The notes under the pieces are model-generated. The model made no database searches, had not been told where the DNA came from, and saw nothing but the letters and a program-made list of their open reading frames with translations. A program made the translations under genes and the position numbers. A DNA stretch of 64,000 nt from Cichorium intybus (taxonomy: Eukaryota > Streptophyta > Magnoliopsida > Asterales > Asteraceae): contig CM042012.1 in NCBI GenBank assembly GCA_023525715.1, forward strand, positions 116,109,298 to 116,173,297. The letters run 5' to 3'. Every line of letters starts with the position of its first letter. Positions within the stretch are counted from its first letter, which is position 1. Positions 1-13,576 of the stretch are shown here, one piece after another.

Positions 1-1391
1 AGTATCAGAACACTCATAACCAAAATCAGTGAGACAGTAGGAGGGTGAGTTCGAGAGAGGGAGAGATAGATGCAAAAGGAGAGAGGGTTCGATAGAGAGA
101 TAGAGATCGAGAAAAGCAGAGGGAGAGGGAAAGAGACCAGTTGGATGAATCAGTTGGAAGAATCGGTTGAAGATCCAAAACTAGAAGTCTGATATAAGAT
201 CCAGATTCGATACCTGTTGCTGGATCGGTTGAAGATCCATATTCGATACCGGCAGTCGGCAGTTGTAGGGAGGGAGGGACAGATCGATCGTGAGAGATGG
301 AGAGATGTAGGCGATAAGGAGATGGCGAAAGCTTCAATCGGAGAAGGAGATGGTCACCGGAGGAGAAGGAGAGCTTAAATCGGTGTTGATCTATGTAGGT
401 CGGAGGGAGGCCGGTGTTATCAGATCTGGCTAGGAAGGAGACCGGAGAAGTGAACGGCTAGGAAGCAGATCGAAGGCGTGATCGCTGGTGGAGACGGATA
501 GGAAGAGGAGGCGGCGGTTGGGCTGGAAGGGAGTAGCCGATGATGGAGGGGAGGAGATGATGGCGTAAGTTATGAAGGTGGAGGTCTGATGGCTTCATTT
601 CTGGAGATGGAGGAGGCGCTTTGTGATGGAGCCGGCTTTGGGATGATGATATGATATTAAGGTTAGGGTTAGGCATTCTGGCGGATAGTTCCATTAAGAT
701 GAGACAAGTTCCATCTTTTCCGAAAATTAGTCGGTAAATTAATAATTTAGTATGAGGATTATTAAATTCCAAATGCCTTAGAAACTTTCGGCCTTAACCA
801 TTTTGGAACCATTCAAATTAGAATGCTAACATTCACCCTTTCTAAATTCAACCAATTAAAGGAAAAATATATAACACGTGTGCTGATATATCCACTAACG
901 TAATTTGGAAAAAACTATGAAACATATTGGATTATGCACACATCTTATATGTCCAAACTCGACAAAAGATGTATGGTTATAAGTAATTTATTATGTCATG
1001 TTGATAAGGATACCTTAATCCGTCTAATTCATTCATCTAGGACAACACGATTCATAAAAAATAACAAAGGACGATATTGATAAGGATTAATTCTTTGTGT
1101 GTACAATAACTATGATTCTTCATGACTAATGTTTTGTGTATATAATAAATTTTCCATCATTGCATGGACGAAAAGCTCATTTGAACATCGGCCAATTGGA
1201 TTTTCCGTTTAAAAGAGTCGGTGATTTACCGAAAGGATTAATTCTTTAAAACGCTGACGGGAAAAAAAATATTTCATACTATTGTTCTTATTTTAAATCG
1301 AAACAATATGCTAAATGGAACTAATTAACATTGGAAACTACTAGCCGAAAGAAACTATTCGCCGCCGCTGCATCGCGCGGGTATACCGCTA

Positions 1392-1392
<1 letters not shown>
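1..1392 (+). mobile_element. Helitron, copy 1 (5' part outside window)
   Basis: This is the right-hand 1,392 bp of a non-autonomous Helitron. It ends in a GC-rich imperfect hairpin (about 1360-1380) followed by CTAG at 1389-1392 and then T, the canonical Helitron 3' terminus inserted between A and T. The sequence is nearly identical to the matching parts of copies 2 and 3; for example one A/G difference lies near 106. No Rep/helicase reading frame is present. The short reading frames on the minus strand are low-complexity Ser/Leu/Pro-rich and I do not treat them as genes. Confidence 0.85.

Positions 1393-1432
<40 letters not shown>
1393..1432. repeat. (TA)n tract between Helitron copies 1 and 2
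   Basis: About 40 bp of pure TA dinucleotide lies exactly between the CTAG end of copy 1 and the TC start of copy 2. Helitrons insert between A and T, so this tract is a typical target. Confidence 0.95.
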
Positions 1433-1435
<3 letters not shown>

Positions 1436-4123
1436 ATACTATAATGCATATATAATATGTACAAGTATTTAATGCACACATATCTTAAAATTAAGAGGTA
1501 CAACTAAATAATGCAACAAACTCTTATTTTTCTATTAAATTAATTATTTAATCTGAAATTTCTAGACCATTGATGACTCTAAATAAATCAAAGGCTGAGA
1601 TCAAATCTGAAATTTCAAATGGATGTTATCATCATAAATTCAAATTTTCAAACCATTAACTCCCTCCAAGAATTACACTATAAAATGTAAAGCCCCATAC
1701 ATTATATTTACTCCAATCTTTTCTTATATCATCTGTTTCTCCCTTCATAATCTGTTTTTGTACAAGAAAGGTTTTACTTTATTACATTCTAATCTTTTCA
1801 TGTCAAAATAGCAAGATATATAAACCTGCTAATGTATATAATTGCCTTTGTTTTGTACTATAAAATGTGAAACTAACTATTACACCATCTTCTGTTTCTC
1901 CACAGATTGTTGACCATCTGTATCTGCACTACTCCAAGGTAACATATTTTTGACCTTCATAATCTGTTACTGCATAGAAACACAAAAATTTAAATAAATA
2001 TTTTTTTTGCAGGGCTTCTACAGAATATAACAAGTGTTGTGGGTGGATAGAAGATCTAGAAAAGCATCAAATTATTTGTAGTAACTAAGTTTAAACTAAT
2101 GTTTTAATTTACAAACTCCAATGTTTAAATACACTGCATCTTACTTTCAAGCTTTTGACATATAGGTCTAATTTACATATTGTACCTGTTATCATTACAT
2201 TCAATACACCAAACAGATTCAGGGTTGATTCGATGAAGTATGAGTTTTCAAACTCAAACAAGCGCAGGAATACTGTTCTCGCGACATAACGCAATTCTGA
2301 GAAAAAAAATGCAAATTACATTAGCTTGAAGTTCATAATTGACACAAATGACAAGAAATTGATACAGACCACAAGGCAAAATATTTGAATTGTGATGTTG
2401 ATGGTTGCGACTTCAACAATAATCAATACATCTGCATATGAAATGAAATGCCCATAGAAGTATCAGAACACTCACAAAAATAATCTATACATCTGCATAT
2501 GAAATGATATGAAAAATAAATAACATTTCCATAAGAATCAGTCGACCAAGTATCAGAAATCAATACACCTGCATATGCATATGAAATCAATAAATCTGAT
2601 ATGAAAAATAAAATCAATACATCTGATATGAAAAATAAAATCAATATATGAAATCAATACATCTGATATGAAAAATAAAATCAATACATGTTCTTATGAA
2701 ATCAATACATCTGAATATGAATCAGTCGACCAAGTATCAGAACACTCATAACCAAAATCAGTGAGACAGTAGGAGGGTGAGTTCGAGAGAGGGAGAGATA
2801 GATGCAGAAGGAGAGAGGGTTCGATAGAGAGATAGAGATCGAGAAAAGCAGAGGGAGAGGGAAAGAGACCAGTTGGATGAATCAGTTGGAAGAATCGGTT
2901 GAAGATCCAAAACTAGAAGTCTGATATAAGATCCAGATTCGATACCTGTTGCTGGATCGGTTGAAGATCCATATTCGATACCGGCAGTCGGCAGTTGTAG
3001 GGAGGGAGGGACAGATCGATCGTGAGAGATGGAGAGATGTAGGCGATAAGGAGATGGCGAAAGCTTCAATCGGAGAAGGAGATGGTCACCGGAGGAGAAG
3101 GAGAGCTTAAATCGGTGTTGATCTATGTAGGTCGGAGGGAGGCCGGTGTTATCAGATCTGGCTAGGAAGGAGACCGGAGAAGTGAACGGCTAGGAAGCAG
3201 ATCGAAGGCGTGATCGCTGGTGGAGACGGATAGGAAGAGGAGGCGGCGGTTGGGCTGGAAGGGAGTAGCCGATGATGGAGGGGAGGAGATGATGGCGTAA
3301 GTTATGAAGGTGGAGGTCTGATGGCTTCATTTCTGGAGATGGAGGAGGCGCTTTGTGATGGAGCCGGCTTTGGGATGATGATATGATATTAAGGTTAGGG
3401 TTAGGCATTCTGGCGGATAGTTCCATTAAGATGAGACAAGTTCCATCTTTTCCGAAAATTAGTCGGTAAATTAATAATTTAGTATGAGGATTATTAAATT
3501 CCAAATGCCTTAGAAACTTTCGGCCTTAACCATTTTGGAACCATTCAAATTAGAATGCTAACATTCACCCTTTCTAAATTCAACCAATTAAAGGAAAAAT
3601 ATATAACACGTGTGCTGATATATCCACTAACGTAATTTGGAAAAAACTATGAAACATATTGGATTATGCACACATCTTATATGTCCAAACTCGACAAAAG
3701 ATGTATGGTTATAAGTAATTTATTATGTCATGTTGATAAGGATACCTTAATCCGTCTAATTCATTCATCTAGGACAACACGATTCATAAAAAATAACAAA
3801 GGACGATATTGATAAGGATTAATTCTTTGTGTGTACAATAACTATGATTCTTCATGACTAATGTTTTGTGTATATAATAAATTTTCCATCATTGCATGGA
3901 CGAAAAGCTCATTTGAACATCGGCCAATTGGATTTTCCGTTTAAAAGAGTCGGTGATTTACCGAAAGGATTAATTCTTTAAAACGCTGACGGGAAAAAAA
4001 ATATTTCATACTATTGTTCTTATTTTAAATCGAAACAATATGCTAAATGGAACTAATTAACATTGGAAACTACTAGCCGAAAGAAACTATTCGCCGCCGC
4101 TGCATCGCGCGGGTATACCGCTA

Positions 4124-4124
<1 letters not shown>
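1433..4124 (+). mobile_element. Helitron, copy 2 (complete, 2,692 bp)
   Basis: The element begins TCTATACTAT at 1433, preceded by A, and ends with the hairpin and CTAG at 4121-4124, followed by T. These are the classical plant Helitron ends. It has no terminal inverted repeats and no target-site duplication, as expected. It lacks Rep/helicase coding capacity, so it would depend on an autonomous partner. It contains short direct repeats around 2590-2720 (an AAAATCAATACATCTGATATG theme), a GA-rich block at about 2760-3250 and exon-like sequence at 1906-2030. Copy 3 has exactly the same length. Confidence 0.88.
1906..2030 (+). other. Exon-like fragments captured in the Helitron
   Basis: A 33-nt open segment at 1906-1938 is flanked by a pyrimidine-rich CCACAG acceptor and a GTAACA donor. 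A second segment begins at 2013 after a T-rich TTTTTTTTGCAG acceptor and runs six codons to TAA at 2028. Together they look like the last two exons of a host gene caught on the plus strand. The source gene is not recognised. The same fragments recur at 4662-4786 in copy 3. Helitrons are known to capture gene pieces, but the assignment here rests on splice-site appearance only. Confidence 0.35.

Positions 4125-4188
<64 letters not shown>
4125..4188. repeat. (TA)n tract between Helitron copies 2 and 3
   Basis: About 64 bp of TA dinucleotide separates the CTAG of copy 2 from the TC of copy 3. It differs in length from the 40-bp tract to its left, which accounts for the unequal spacing of the copies. 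Confidence 0.95.
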
Positions 4189-4191
<3 letters not shown>

Positions 4192-6879
4192 ATACTATAA
4201 TGCATATATAATATGTACAAGTATTTAATGCACACATATCTTAAAATTAAGAGGTACAACTAAATAATGCAACAAACTCTTATTTTTCTATTAAATTAAT
4301 TATTTAATCTGAAATTTCTAGACCATTGATGACTCTAAATAAATCAAAGGCTGAGATCAAATCTGAAATTTCAAATGGATGTTATCATCATAAATTCAAA
4401 TTTTCAAACCATTAACTCCCTCCAAGAATTACACTATAAAATGTAAAGCCCCATACATTATATTTACTCCAATCTTTTCTTATATCATCTGTTTCTCCCT
4501 TCATAATCTGTTTTTGTACAAGAAAGGTTTTACTTTATTACATTCTAATCTTTTCATGTCAAAATAGCAAGATATATAAACCTGCTAATGTATATAATTG
4601 CCTTTGTTTTGTACTATAAAATGTGAAACTAACTATTACACCATCTTCTGTTTCTCCACAGATTGTTGACCATCTGTATCTGCACTACTCCAAGGTAACA
4701 TATTTTTGACCTTCATAATCTGTTACTGCATAGAAACACAAAAATTTAAATAAATATTTTTTTTGCAGGGCTTCTACAGAATATAACAAGTGTTGTGGGT
4801 GGATAGAAGATCTAGAAAAGCATCAAATTATTTGTAGTAACTAAGTTTAAACTAATGTTTTAATTTACAAACTCCAATGTTTAAATACACTGCATCTTAC
4901 TTTCAAGCTTTTGACATATAGGTCTAATTTACATATTGTACCTGTTATCATTACATTCAATACACCAAACAGATTCAGGGTTGATTCGATGAAGTATGAG
5001 TTTTCAAACTCAAACAAGCGCAGGAATACTGTTCTCGCGACATAACGCAATTCTGAGAAAAAAAATGCAAATTACATTAGCTTGAAGTTCATAATTGACA
5101 CAAATGACAAGAAATTGATACAGACCACAAGGCAAAATATTTGAATTGTGATGTTGATGGTTGCGACTTCAACAATAATCAATACATCTGCATATGAAAT
5201 GAAATGCCCATAGAAGTATCAGAACACTCACAAAAATAATCTATACATCTGCATATGAAATGATATGAAAAATAAATAACATTTCCATAAGAATCAGTCG
5301 ACCAAGTATCAGAAATCAATACACCTGCATATGCATATGAAATCAATAAATCTGATATGAAAAATAAAATCAATACATCTGATATGAAAAATAAAATCAA
5401 TATATGAAATCAATACATCTGATATGAAAAATAAAATCAATACATGTTCTTATGAAATCAATACATCTGAATATGAATCAGTCGACCAAGTATCAGAACA
5501 CTCATAACCAAAATCAGTGAGACAGTAGGAGGGTGAGTTCGAGAGAGGGAGAGATAGATGCAGAAGGAGAGAGGGTTCGATAGAGAGATAGAGATCGAGA
5601 AAAGCAGGGGGAGAGGGAAAGAGACCAGTTGGATGAATCAGTTGGAAGAATCGGTTGAAGATCCAAAACTAGAAGTCTGATATAAGATCCAGATTCGATA
5701 CCTGTTGCTGGATCGGTTGAAGATCCATATTCGATACCGGCAGTCGGCAGTTGTAGGGAGGGAGGGACAGATCGATCGTGAGAGATGGAGAGATGTAGGC
5801 GATAAGGAGATGGCGAAAGCTTCAATCGGAGAAGGAGATGGTCACCGGAGGAGAAGGAGAGCTTAAATCGGTGTTGATCTATGTAGGTCGGAGGGAGGCC
5901 GGTGTTATCAGATCTGGCTAGGAAGGAGACCGGAGAAGTGAACGGCTAGGAAGCAGATCGAAGGCGTGATCGCTGGTGGAGACGGATAGGAAGAGGAGGC
6001 GGCGGTTGGGCTGGAAGGGAGTAGCCGATGATGGAGGGGAGGAGATGATGGCGTAAGTTATGAAGGTGGAGGTCTGATGGCTTCATTTCTGGAGATGGAG
6101 GAGGCGCTTTGTGATGGAGCCGGCTTTGGGATGATGATATGATATTAAGGTTAGGGTTAGGCATTCTGGCGGATAGTTCCATTAAGATGAGACAAGTTCC
6201 ATCTTTTCCGAAAATTAGTCGGTAAATTAATAATTTAGTATGAGGATTATTAAATTCCAAATGCCTTAGAAACTTTCGGCCTTAACCATTTTGGAACCAT
6301 TCAAATTAGAATGCTAACATTCACCCTTTCTAAATTCAACCAATTAAAGGAAAAATATATAACACGTGTGCTGATATATCCACTAACGTAATTTGGAAAA
6401 AACTATGAAACATATTGGATTATGCACACATCTTATATGTCCAAACTCGACAAAAGATGTATGGTTATAAGTAATTTATTATGTCATGTTGATAAGGATA
6501 CCTTAATCCGTCTAATTCATTCATCTAGGACAACACGATTCATAAAAAATAACAAAGGACGATATTGATAAGGATTAATTCTTTGTGTGTACAATAACTA
6601 TGATTCTTCATGACTAATGTTTTGTGTATATAATAAATTTTCCATCATTGCATGGACGAAAAGCTCATTTGAACATCGGCCAATTGGATTTTCCGTTTAA
6701 AAGAGTCGGTGATTTACCGAAAGGATTAATTCTTTAAAACGCTGACGGGAAAAAAAATATTTCATACTATTGTTCTTATTTTAAATCGAAACAATATGCT
6801 AAATGGAACTAATTAACATTGGAAACTACTAGCCGAAAGAAACTATTCGCCGCCGCTGCATCGCGCGGGTATACCGCTA

Positions 6880-6880
<1 letters not shown>
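4189..6880 (+). mobile_element. Helitron, copy 3 (complete, 2,692 bp)
   Basis: Same boundaries and length as copy 2: TC at 4189 after A, and CTAG at 6877-6880 before T. Only scattered single-base differences are visible (for example an A/G change near 5606), so the copies are recent. The right end abuts a (TA)n tract and then an unrelated LTR, which places the end of the tandem array exactly at the Helitron terminus. Confidence 0.88.

Positions 6881-6919
<39 letters not shown>
6881..6919. repeat. (TA)n tract right of the Helitron array
   Basis: About 39 bp of TA dinucleotide follow the third Helitron. The next element's LTR starts inside it at 6920, so its left target flank reads TATAT. Confidence 0.9.
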
Positions 6920-6924
<5 letters not shown>

Positions 6925-8029
6925 AAATTAAAAATATATGAAAACTCGATGGCTTTTGGGTCCAAGATCTTTCACTCAACAATAAACGAAGATATATAAA
7001 TAAATTAAGTGCTAAAATGTAAAGGAACGATATGGAAATATAAATGACTAGAAATGTAAAGTTGCGGAATATTAAATAAGTCGTAAAAAAAGTGCGAAAA
7101 TTAAAACACAATGGATATAAGAATAGATAGAAGAAGAGTGGATGAAAGAAGAGAAGATATGGAGATCTAGAGTGAATAAAGGTAGAGAAGATATGATGTT
7201 CTTGAGGTGGTTGGAGAGAATTCTCCAGTTACTCCTCCAATTCCTTTAAACTACATTGGAGTGATAGTTTCCTCAAAATCTCTCCAGAATCTCCGCTCTT
7301 ACTTCATGACTCAAGCCTCATATTTATAGGAGTAGAAGATCTTTAACATATCTTAAGTACAACAAGTAATATTAAACTATTACAAAAGTACAAGCCTATT
7401 ATTAGCCCAGTAAATCTTGAACTTCTGATCATCAGTTGCTGGTGGACTTCCGTTGCTGGACGGATCGGAGATTTGGTGGTACAGCGGCTGCTGGTCCAGC
7501 TCAAGACTTTCTGAATCATGATTTTCCGCATGTTAGAACTTCAGCACATGGCCGATTTCGGATCCTCAAATGTTCGGATCCTGCATCTTGACTTCGGTAC
7601 CTAATACAAAAATCACACATGTGATTTTCGGTATTGACTTTGGTTTCAGCTTCACAATGTTCGGATAGCATGAAAACTTTGGTACATCCATGATTATCGG
7701 GTATTGGCATGCACTCCGGCATGCATATAAGAATTTCGGTACTTGCACACTTCGGTACTGGCTTTGTACTTCGGTATGCTCAACTTCGGATCAGCCTCGT
7801 TACACTATAGCTTTCGGTATGCTCAGCTGACTTCGACATGGCTAAGCTTTAGCGTCCACCTTGACTTCGGTATAGCAGCAGTCATGATCTTTAGACTTGT
7901 GAATTTCGGACCCAAACTTGGATTTACCAAGTTTGGTCCTCAACTGTTGGAAGGTACCTCGGCTGCTAGAAGTTCTTTGATTCTTGATAATACCTCAATT
8001 ACTCAACATCTTCAGCATTTACACTAACA
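6920..8029 (-). mobile_element. LTR of a Copia-type element (3' LTR, 1,110 bp)
   Basis: On the plus strand it runs TGTTGAAATT to CACTAACA, a TG...CA LTR. A purine-rich tract (on the minus strand TAGGGGGATAT) sits directly to its right, so this is the 3' LTR of a minus-strand element. It has many TTCGGTA/TTCGGAT motifs between 7555 and 7900. The remaining body is rearranged: the matching 5' LTR is not in the window. Confidence 0.65.
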
Positions 8030-8163
8030 ATATCCCCCTAAATTATGATAGATGTTGAGTGTAAGTCTTGAACTGTTAGGTAGACTTCATCATCAATTCC
8101 TTAATCCCATTGCTGAATAAACACTCAATATTTCAGAGCATTTACCTAACATATCCCCCTAAA
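8030..8163 (-). other. Duplicated polypurine tracts next to the LTR
   Basis: ATATCCCCCTA occurs at 8030-8040 and again at 8151-8161, each preceded by a similar block (CATTTAC...TAACA) and followed by AAAT and a GATGTTGAG-like motif. On the minus strand these read as polypurine tracts. A third copy lies at 9783-9793. Multiplied polypurine tracts upstream of the 3' LTR are a described trait of Sireviruses. Confidence 0.55.
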
Positions 8164-9782
<1,619 letters not shown>

Positions 9783-10062
9783 ATATCCCCCTAAATGGTG
9801 ATAGATGTTGAATTCAAGTCTTCAACTGTTATGTAGACTTCATCATCAATTTCTTAATCCCATTGCTGAATAAACACTTGATATTTCAAAGCATTTACCC
9901 AAGAAACTGAACAAGATATTGATTTCATATAAAAAAACTCACAAAAACTGAAGATCTGGATTTGAAATTTGAATTCTGATTGATGATGTGATGGGTTGTC
10001 AAATCAGGAACCCATCCTTGAAATAACCGGTTAAATCTTCAAGGTTAGGCTCTGATACCAAT
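9783..10062 (-). other. Copia leader with PPT-like block and tRNA-Met PBS
   Basis: 9783-9793 repeats the polypurine tract and 9794-9895 resembles 8041-8140. At 10049-10062 the minus strand reads ATTGGTATCAGAGC, the plant initiator-tRNA-Met primer binding site used by Copia elements. The interval carries no gag. It therefore looks like the two ends of an internal domain brought together by deletion. Confidence 0.55.
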
Positions 10063-10343
10063 TGTTAGAACAGATTTGACAAAATACAGAATAAGAACGA
10101 ACACCAATCAAGATCCAATGAGACGAATGATTAGATTAATAAATGGGTTTTCCGATGTGTATGATTCTCTCTTTACAAAATGATTCACTTCCTCTAGAAT
10201 CATTAAACTATAAATAATAAATAATCACTATTTATAGTCTAGACATAATAAAGAGTAAGATGCACAAGCTCACAAGCCCATAAGCATAAGTGGGCCTTCT
10301 TCATGCCATCAAGTTATCAACATGTAGAAGTTTGCACCCAACA
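10063..10343 (-). repeat. 5' LTR of a minus-strand Copia element (about 281 bp)
   Basis: Starts TGTTAGAACAG immediately after the primer site and ends ...CACCCAACA, with complementary TGTT/AACA termini. Its left edge does not match the LTR at 6920, so it belongs to a different family. The right boundary is inferred from the terminal motif only. Confidence 0.5.
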
Positions 10344-10893
10344 TTGTTTACCCAAGATTTGTGTGAGCACATTACCTTGTGCCCGTGAGGGTCATGGGGA
10401 TTATGGTTACTATTACCCCATACTCTTTCTAAGGTAGACTCTTCTTGAGGTATGTATATAAGACTCTTCATGAGGTAGGTATGCTAGACTCTTCGTGAGG
10501 TATGTAGACATAACCCTTCGTGGGAATTGGTATTAGCCACTTTGTGGGGAACCTAGCTTGTTACGTGCTACGTGTTCATATAATTGTATGTGTAGATACA
10601 TATTTTCACTAAACATTCACTTACCCATTGATATTTAACATTTCTAAGGATAGACAAAAAAGGAAGAAACCGATGTGATCGTAGTGTGCTCCAACTTTTC
10701 TTATTTTAGGTTACATGTATAAGACCTCTGCATTTTTATAATTGGTACTTATGTTTTGTTTTAACACACATCACTCTTTTTTGTTTTGAGGATTTTGTTT
10801 AATGGGAAAAATAATTTTTTTATCTTTTTATTTTAAAAAAGTTGGGGAGTTACAATAAAGTATAAAATCAAGAGAGAGATTTTATCTCTCTCC

Positions 10894-10929
<36 letters not shown>

Positions 10930-11735
10930 ATCCTTGACCAGGAAGAGGACAAAACGGAAGTCTAATGCATGTGTATTGGCCTCCTCCCTTGTCTATTACA
11001 TGAAACGTCTTTTAACTTATGCATATTGGAGAATTGTGGTACATGGCTTTTAAAAGGATAACATCTCAACATGTGAGACTATTGATTCTTTCCCTCTCAC
11101 ACCTATTGGCCAAAAGTTCTCTCTCTCTCGCTCGCTCTGGATTTTCTTCTTCCATATTCAAGTGTAGATTGGTTCTAGCACATGTCTCTCTTGAACCCAT
11201 AAGTTTTTTGTTCTTAAGAAAATGAGAGAAAAAAATAGGAAAGCAAGGAAAAAGTATTCCAAAGGTGAAGCAACATGTGGTGGATACTATTTGAGAAGAA
11301 AATACTTTTGTTCTTGTTGTCGCAACAACACCATTAAATCTTTAAGTTTTAATACAAGAAAGAGCCACCTACTTTCAATTTTTACAAAAAATATTGGATA
11401 ACCTATTGTACTTTAAAAAATATACCTAATTGAATATATTTATAAAATATGACCACCTAATATGAAAAATTAAATTTGTATTTCGTTAATCAAAGCCTAC
11501 ATAATAAGAGTTTGAAGTTCAAAGGTTAAATCTGGAAAAATGCAAGAAACATGGCTTAGTGTGGGATTCTTTTGTTTGCAGGTAATATGCATGGATGCTA
11601 ATCTGTGTTCAAGGGTTTATTTCCAAAAACAATGTCTTATAAACACTTTAATTGAAAAAGAAAGGTACCCCCACCCCTCACGTTGTCTCTTTCTCTCTCT
11701 TTTACCACTAATATCTATATAACTCTTATAATAGA
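10344..11735. other. Flank without recognisable gene
   Basis: Contains four degenerate copies of an AGACTCTTC(T/G)TGAGGTATGTA theme at about 10435-10545 (probably old LTR sequence), a (CT)n tract at 10895-10927 and AT-rich DNA. Short reading frames here show no family features. The last 5 bp (11731-11735, ATAGA) would be the left target flank of Element 1. Confidence 0.5.
10895..10927. repeat. (CT)n microsatellite
   Basis: About 33 bp of CT dinucleotide in a pyrimidine-rich stretch. Confidence 0.9.
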
Positions 11736-12032
11736 TGTGAGTACAGAAATAATGGATCGAAAGATTCAATAATGCGGAATAATAAACAAGATCTAAATAT
11801 GTAGAACAGTAGTCGAATGATTTGTATTGCAACTCTCAAGAATAATTAGAAGAGAACTATTCTGTATGAGAGGCGTGAATGATTACAAAAACGTTAACCC
11901 TAATTAGGGTACATGCATGCCTTATATAAGAAAACTAATTATGGAATGGACAGGCCCACCCATTTATTGATCGGCTAATCTAAAGGCTAATTAAATATAC
12001 GCAATTGACTCAATAACATTTATGACCTAACA
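11736..12032 (-). repeat. Element 1 3' LTR (297 bp)
   Basis: TGTGAGTACAG...GACCTAACA. It is clearly related to the 319-bp LTR of Element 2 (shared stretches such as AATGCGGAATAA and ACTATTCTGTATGAG) but diverged, so the two elements belong to different subfamilies. Confidence 0.85.
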
Positions 12033-12045
12033 ATCTCCCCCTTTG
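12033..12045 (-). other. Element 1 polypurine tract
   Basis: The minus strand reads CAAAGGGGGAGAT immediately before the LTR, the plus-strand primer for reverse transcription. The same tract flanks the Element 2 LTR. Confidence 0.85.
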
Positions 12046-12068
12046 AGTCAAATTGCGAAGAAGCATCA

Positions 12069-13571
12069 TCATTCTTCAGGCTCTGGTTTCGATCCTTGTT
12101 CCACCCTTTCGAACACCTTTGGCAACATAGACAAAATCCTCTTTCGGAACGCCAAGTACCAGTTCAGCATGTCATTGAAACATTTCTTGTCATTGGCATC
12201 GTTGGATTTATGCTTGTTGATGATGTGGAGTATGTGCTCCAAGGTTGCAGTTCGATACAGATGCTTGTCTGTAACATGAAACATCTTTTTGTAAACAGTG
12301 CCTCCTTCCTTTGAACTATAAGCCACATTCCAATGATTTTTATTTATCTTTCCAATGCTACGTTTGGTAAGATTAGAAGGAGGACCCTGAATTTCATACA
12401 GAGGACTTTTATCCAGACGAGAGGCAACTTCAACATCCAGTTTCGCAATTTCAAGAATGTAGTAGCCTATCATCCTTTTGAGATGATCGGAAAGAGGACC
12501 ATGTTTTTCAGGTGTCCTTGACAGAATATTAAACAAAGAAATCCAATCAAATGGATTCATGAAGGGCAAGTCTGGCAGAGAGAACTCAACCTGTTCCTTA
12601 TCGTTATCCCTGCGAGCCAAGAAACGAGCATTTCTGAATGGGGACGTTACTTTTGGAAGCCGGGGAGTCAGCTGAACAATTTTCTTCAGACTCCAAGTGA
12701 GGTGCTGAGCCTTGGAGTTGTCCAGATAAAAAGTGAAGAGCTTGTCATTCACTTCCGAACTAGAGAGGGGAGTGTTGAGAAGTTCCTCAAAGCTTCGGAA
12801 CAGAAAGGCTCTAGCTGTCATCGGAAAATCGTACTGAGAGTCTACATCATTGCTCGTATCGAAAGAGCAAACAGGCTGGAACCAGTTTTCTATAGGCTCA
12901 GTTATCGCTTCCTTCTTCATCCTCTTATAATACCAGCCAGGAAACAAAGATTTTCTAGTTTCCAACAAGAGTCCAGCTTCCCTAGCAACAACTTCCTCAG
13001 CATCAAGCTTACGAGTCAGCTTTTGTATATCATTGATTTCCTTGTCTCTAGCTTCCCTAGCTGACTTTGCTGCATCATCGAGCTCAGCTTCTTCATCAAC
13101 ATCGTCATCCCCAATCTTTTTGTCTTTTCGTTTAGAGGAAGGACTACCAGAACCACCAATATTCATTCTACTGAACCAGTCAGATTCAGTCTTTTGAATA
13201 TCATCAGTAGACTTATTAGTCTCTAGTTCATTAACGTTGCTGATCTTTGAGAAATGGGTCTTGGTCGGATTGGCCGAATTGTCCTGATTCTCCTTGGACA
13301 CATTTGAGGTCTCCGCATTTTTGTTCAGAGTCTCCATGTACCTGTCTCCCCCTTGTTTTGGAACGGCATCGCCTTCCGAAACACCCTTCAGTTTGCTCAA
13401 TAATTTGAAGACTGGATGAAGTTTGTTCGTAAGATGACCACGAACATGGGGTGTGAGAATCGGATCTCCCTCTTCTACTGTACGTCGGAGAAACGAGTCG
13501 ATATCAGAAGCACAGTTCCGAAGAGCTTTGTTTTGAGAAATGGCGGAGGCTAGGACTGCCGAAGTATGCTT
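12069..13571 (-). pseudogene. Element 1 accessory ORF, C-terminal half
   Basis: An open frame of about 500 codons runs from the insertion of the chromovirus at 13576 to the stop at 12069. It aligns throughout with residues of roughly 610-1081 of the intact accessory protein of Element 2: an end-of-coiled-coil segment, a variable Ser/Asn/Lys-rich linker, an acidic/basic helix with a (D/E)AEE core, then a globular C-terminal region with motifs such as LTWSLKKIVQLTPRLP and NPFDWISLFNILS. The N-terminal part continues at 24603-22756. The frame is still open here although the rest of the gene is broken. Function is unknown; such ORFs in Sireviruses are usually called envelope-like, but I see no membrane segment. 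Confidence 0.75.
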
Positions 13572-13576
13572 GAGAT

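Noticed and set aside
656..676. Telomere-like AGGTTAGGGTTAGG
   Set aside because: Only two units, repeated because it lies inside the Helitron.
26..6260. Repeated minus-strand frames of 60-104 codons in the Helitrons
   Set aside because: They recur only because the Helitron recurs; composition is low-complexity and no domain or splice context supports them.
11019..11832. Small frames at 11019-11225, 11540-11722 and 11617-11832
   Set aside because: Low-complexity, no recognisable family, overlapping on both strands.
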